Assembly: GCA_946627575.1 (NCBI GenBank)
Contig: CAMOVS010000085.1
Coordinates: 1-6,298 of the forward strand
DNA length: 6,298 nt
Origin: an uncultured Lachnospiraceae bacterium
GTDB taxonomy: Bacteria > Bacillota > Clostridia > Lachnospirales > Lachnospiraceae
Direction of reading: 5' to 3'
Numbering within the stretch: position 1 is the first letter of the stretch; the number at the start of each line of letters is the position of its first letter. Below are positions 5,852 through 6,298 of this stretch, in pieces. Below the pieces are notes generated by a model. It did no database searches, was not told the DNA's origin, and saw only the letters and a list, made by a program, of their open reading frames with translations. Both the position numbers and the translations under genes were made by a program.

Positions 5852-5857
5852 AGGAGG
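5852..5857 (+). promoter_or_regulatory. Strong ribosome binding site of the ferredoxin gene
   Basis: AGGAGG at 5852-5857 is a full match to the anti-Shine-Dalgarno sequence and lies 8 nt before ATG 5866. It rules out the in-frame upstream ATG at 5830, which would place this site within the coding region. Confidence 0.92.
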
Positions 5858-5865
5858 TAAATATT

Positions 5866-6036
5866 ATGGCATATGTAATTTCTGATGATTGCATTTTCTG
5901 TGGAACATGTGAAGGTGAGTGCCCGGCAGGCGCTATCAGCGAAGGCGACGGCAAGTACGAAATCGATCCCGATACATGTATGGATTGCGGTTCCTGCGAG
6001 GCTGTTTGTCCGGCAGGCGCTATCAGCCAGGAATAA
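5866..6036 (+). CDS. Clostridial-type 2[4Fe-4S] ferredoxin
   Basis: 56 residues, the usual length of these small cytoplasmic electron carriers, which serve enzymes such as pyruvate:ferredoxin oxidoreductase, hydrogenase and Rnf in anaerobes (family knowledge; the partner here is unknown). Both cluster motifs are complete: C9-x2-C12-x2-C15-x3-C19-P and C38-x2-C41-x2-C44-x3-C48-P. Following the family rule, the first three Cys of each motif and the last Cys of the other bind one cluster. The two halves are a clear internal duplication; each ends in CPAGAIS, encoded by an identical 18-nt stretch. The protein is very acidic with almost no basic residues (one Lys, no Arg), as expected. It is a single-gene unit with its own promoter and terminator, which fits strong independent expression. 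Confidence 0.97.
   Translation: MAYVISDDCIFCGTCEGECPAGAISEGDGKYEIDPDTCMDCGSCEAVCPAGAISQE
5923..6027 (+). repeat. Identical 18-nt direct repeats within the ferredoxin gene
   Basis: The same 18 nt (5923-5940 and 6010-6027, 87 bp or 29 codons apart, in the same frame) encode PAGAIS in each cluster half. The surrounding codons of the two halves differ much more, so these two stretches are unusually alike for an ancient gene duplication. Confidence 0.9.
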
Positions 6037-6038
6037 TC

Positions 6039-6068
6039 AGGACACATCTTTCGCATTGTGTCTTTTCT
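6039..6068 (+). terminator. Weak hairpin directly after the ferredoxin stop
   Basis: GACACA (6041-6046) pairs with TGTGTC (6057-6062) around a 10-nt loop, extendable by a G-U and an A-U pair, followed by TTTTCTT. The short stem and broken T run suggest weak termination or 3'-end protection before the stronger terminator 20 bp on. Confidence 0.45.
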
Positions 6069-6080
6069 TATGAGATGAGT

Positions 6081-6111
6081 AAAGGGCTGCCGTAAATGGC
6101 AGCCCTTTTTT
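6081..6111 (+). terminator. Strong rho-independent terminator after the ferredoxin gene
   Basis: An 11-bp perfect stem (6081-6091 with 6098-6108) with a GGGCTGCC core and a 6-nt loop, followed by T at 6106-6111 and further T/C-rich sequence. On the minus strand only three T follow the stem, so it mainly serves plus-strand transcription and is a poor terminator for dnaB. Confidence 0.9.
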
Positions 6112-6124
6112 CTCTTTATTTTTA

Positions 6125-6156
6125 TTATTATTCTTAATTCTTATTATTCTTAATTC
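6125..6156. repeat. Two-copy perfect 16-bp tandem repeat
   Basis: TTATTATTCTTAATTC at 6125-6140 is repeated exactly at 6141-6156, within a pyrimidine/AT-rich stretch between the ferredoxin terminator and the dnaB stop. It is non-coding in both neighbours. It looks like a simple slippage duplication. Confidence 0.85.
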
Positions 6157-6197
6157 TTTTTTCCCCTGCATCTTCTTGCGCTTTTCCGTCATGGGAA

Positions 6198-6298
6198 CTA
6201 CTCCCCGGGCGCTCTTTCCTTATTGGCGAATTTGGTGTATTTTCCAAGCCATACCAGTTCAATACTTCCCGTGTCACCATTTCTCTGCTTGGCAACAA
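6198..6298 (-). CDS. dnaB: Replicative DNA helicase DnaB, C-terminal 32 residues (partial)
   Basis: Reading the minus strand from 6296 gives VAKQRNGDTGSIELVWLGKY followed by TKFANKERAPGE, with a TAG stop at 6200-6198. The order A-K-x-R-N-G-x-T-G-x-(I/V)-x-L-x-(W/F)-x-x-x-(Y)-(T)-x-F-x-N is the classical end of DnaB, the hexameric ATP-driven helicase that unwinds DNA at the replication fork. The R-N-G...T-G part belongs to the RecA-like ATPase fold. The usual Pro in NGPTG is Asp here. A short tail after FAN and the stop are both normal. The rest of the gene lies beyond the right edge. No clear terminator is seen downstream on the minus strand. The match rests on motif memory over a short fragment, but I know of no other family with this ending. 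Confidence 0.9.
   Translation of the reverse strand, partial: VAKQRNGDTGSIELVWLGKYTKFANKERAPGE

Larger units (their letters stand above)
5474..5865. other. Regulatory intergenic region between the YARHG and ferredoxin genes
   Basis: 392 bp with no supported protein gene. From left: the YARHG leader with an 8-bp hairpin (5515-5541), the YARHG promoter (5558-5586), a direct-repeat array (5591-5638), a 16-bp palindrome (5639-5654), a stretch able to form weak bulged hairpins (5663-5708), a GNRA-capped hairpin followed by a T run (5722-5762), the ferredoxin promoter (5775-5801) and the ferredoxin ribosome site (5852-5857). About 120 bp (5655-5775) belong to neither promoter. Confidence 0.75.

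Noticed and set aside
5830..5865. Upstream in-frame ATG extending the ferredoxin by 12 residues
   Set aside because: The extension would contain the AGGAGG ribosome site, and the family starts with MAYVI-type residues at ATG 5866.
5688..5885. 65-codon plus-strand open frame before the ferredoxin gene
   Set aside because: It spans the ferredoxin promoter and ribosome site, overlaps the ferredoxin start in another frame, and has no ribosome site of its own.
6134..6298. Second open minus-strand frame of 54 codons at the right edge
   Set aside because: It gives low-complexity, Lys/Asn-ending sequence with no match, while the overlapping frame gives the DnaB C-terminus.
1..6298. Mobile element, CRISPR array, toxin-antitoxin pair or defence system
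   Set aside because: No transposase, integrase, terminal inverted repeats, spacer-repeat array, paired small overlapping genes or defence-type domains are visible; the recognised neighbours are core metabolic and replication genes.

Overview
The window looks like ordinary chromosome from a low-to-moderate GC anaerobic Firmicute, most likely class Clostridia and plausibly Lachnospiraceae. The basis is the classical clostridial 2[4Fe-4S] ferredoxin, an ATP-type PEP carboxykinase, a DUF4418-like membrane protein, a secreted propeller/BIG2/FN3 protein, a YARHG protein, strong GGAGG-type ribosome binding sites and many hairpin-plus-T-run terminators. Family and genus assignment is inference. No phage, transposon, CRISPR array, rRNA or tRNA gene is visible.

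The genes alternate in direction. From left to right: the 3' end of pckA (+, cut by the left edge); a four-helix DUF4418-like membrane protein (+); a bidirectional terminator; a cytoplasmic GH13 alpha-glucan hydrolase (-) with an unusual helical insertion in its C-terminal domain; a divergent intergenic region of about 300 bp; a secreted propeller/BIG2/FN3 protein (+); a second bidirectional terminator; a membrane-anchored YARHG-domain protein (-); a regulatory intergenic region of about 390 bp; a 56-residue ferredoxin (+); a strong terminator; and the last 32 codons of the replicative helicase gene dnaB (-, cut by the right edge). The dnaB end is short and is recognised only from its C-terminal motif.

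The genes are not one pathway. pckA (gluconeogenic or anaplerotic PEP/oxaloacetate exchange), the GH13 enzyme (intracellular maltodextrin breakdown) and the ferredoxin (low-potential electron carrier) fit saccharolytic anaerobic metabolism. The secreted protein and the YARHG protein face the cell exterior, converge on a shared terminator, and share a short promoter-proximal motif.

The most interesting signal is regulatory. Upstream of the YARHG gene, five TTNANN-like hexamers at 10-11 bp steps run in phase into the -35 element of a very good promoter. This is the geometry of a PhoP/PhoB (OmpR-family) response-regulator site. I see no clear new multi-gene system here; the second-look items are that array, the GH13 insertion, and the hairpin-rich ferredoxin leader region.
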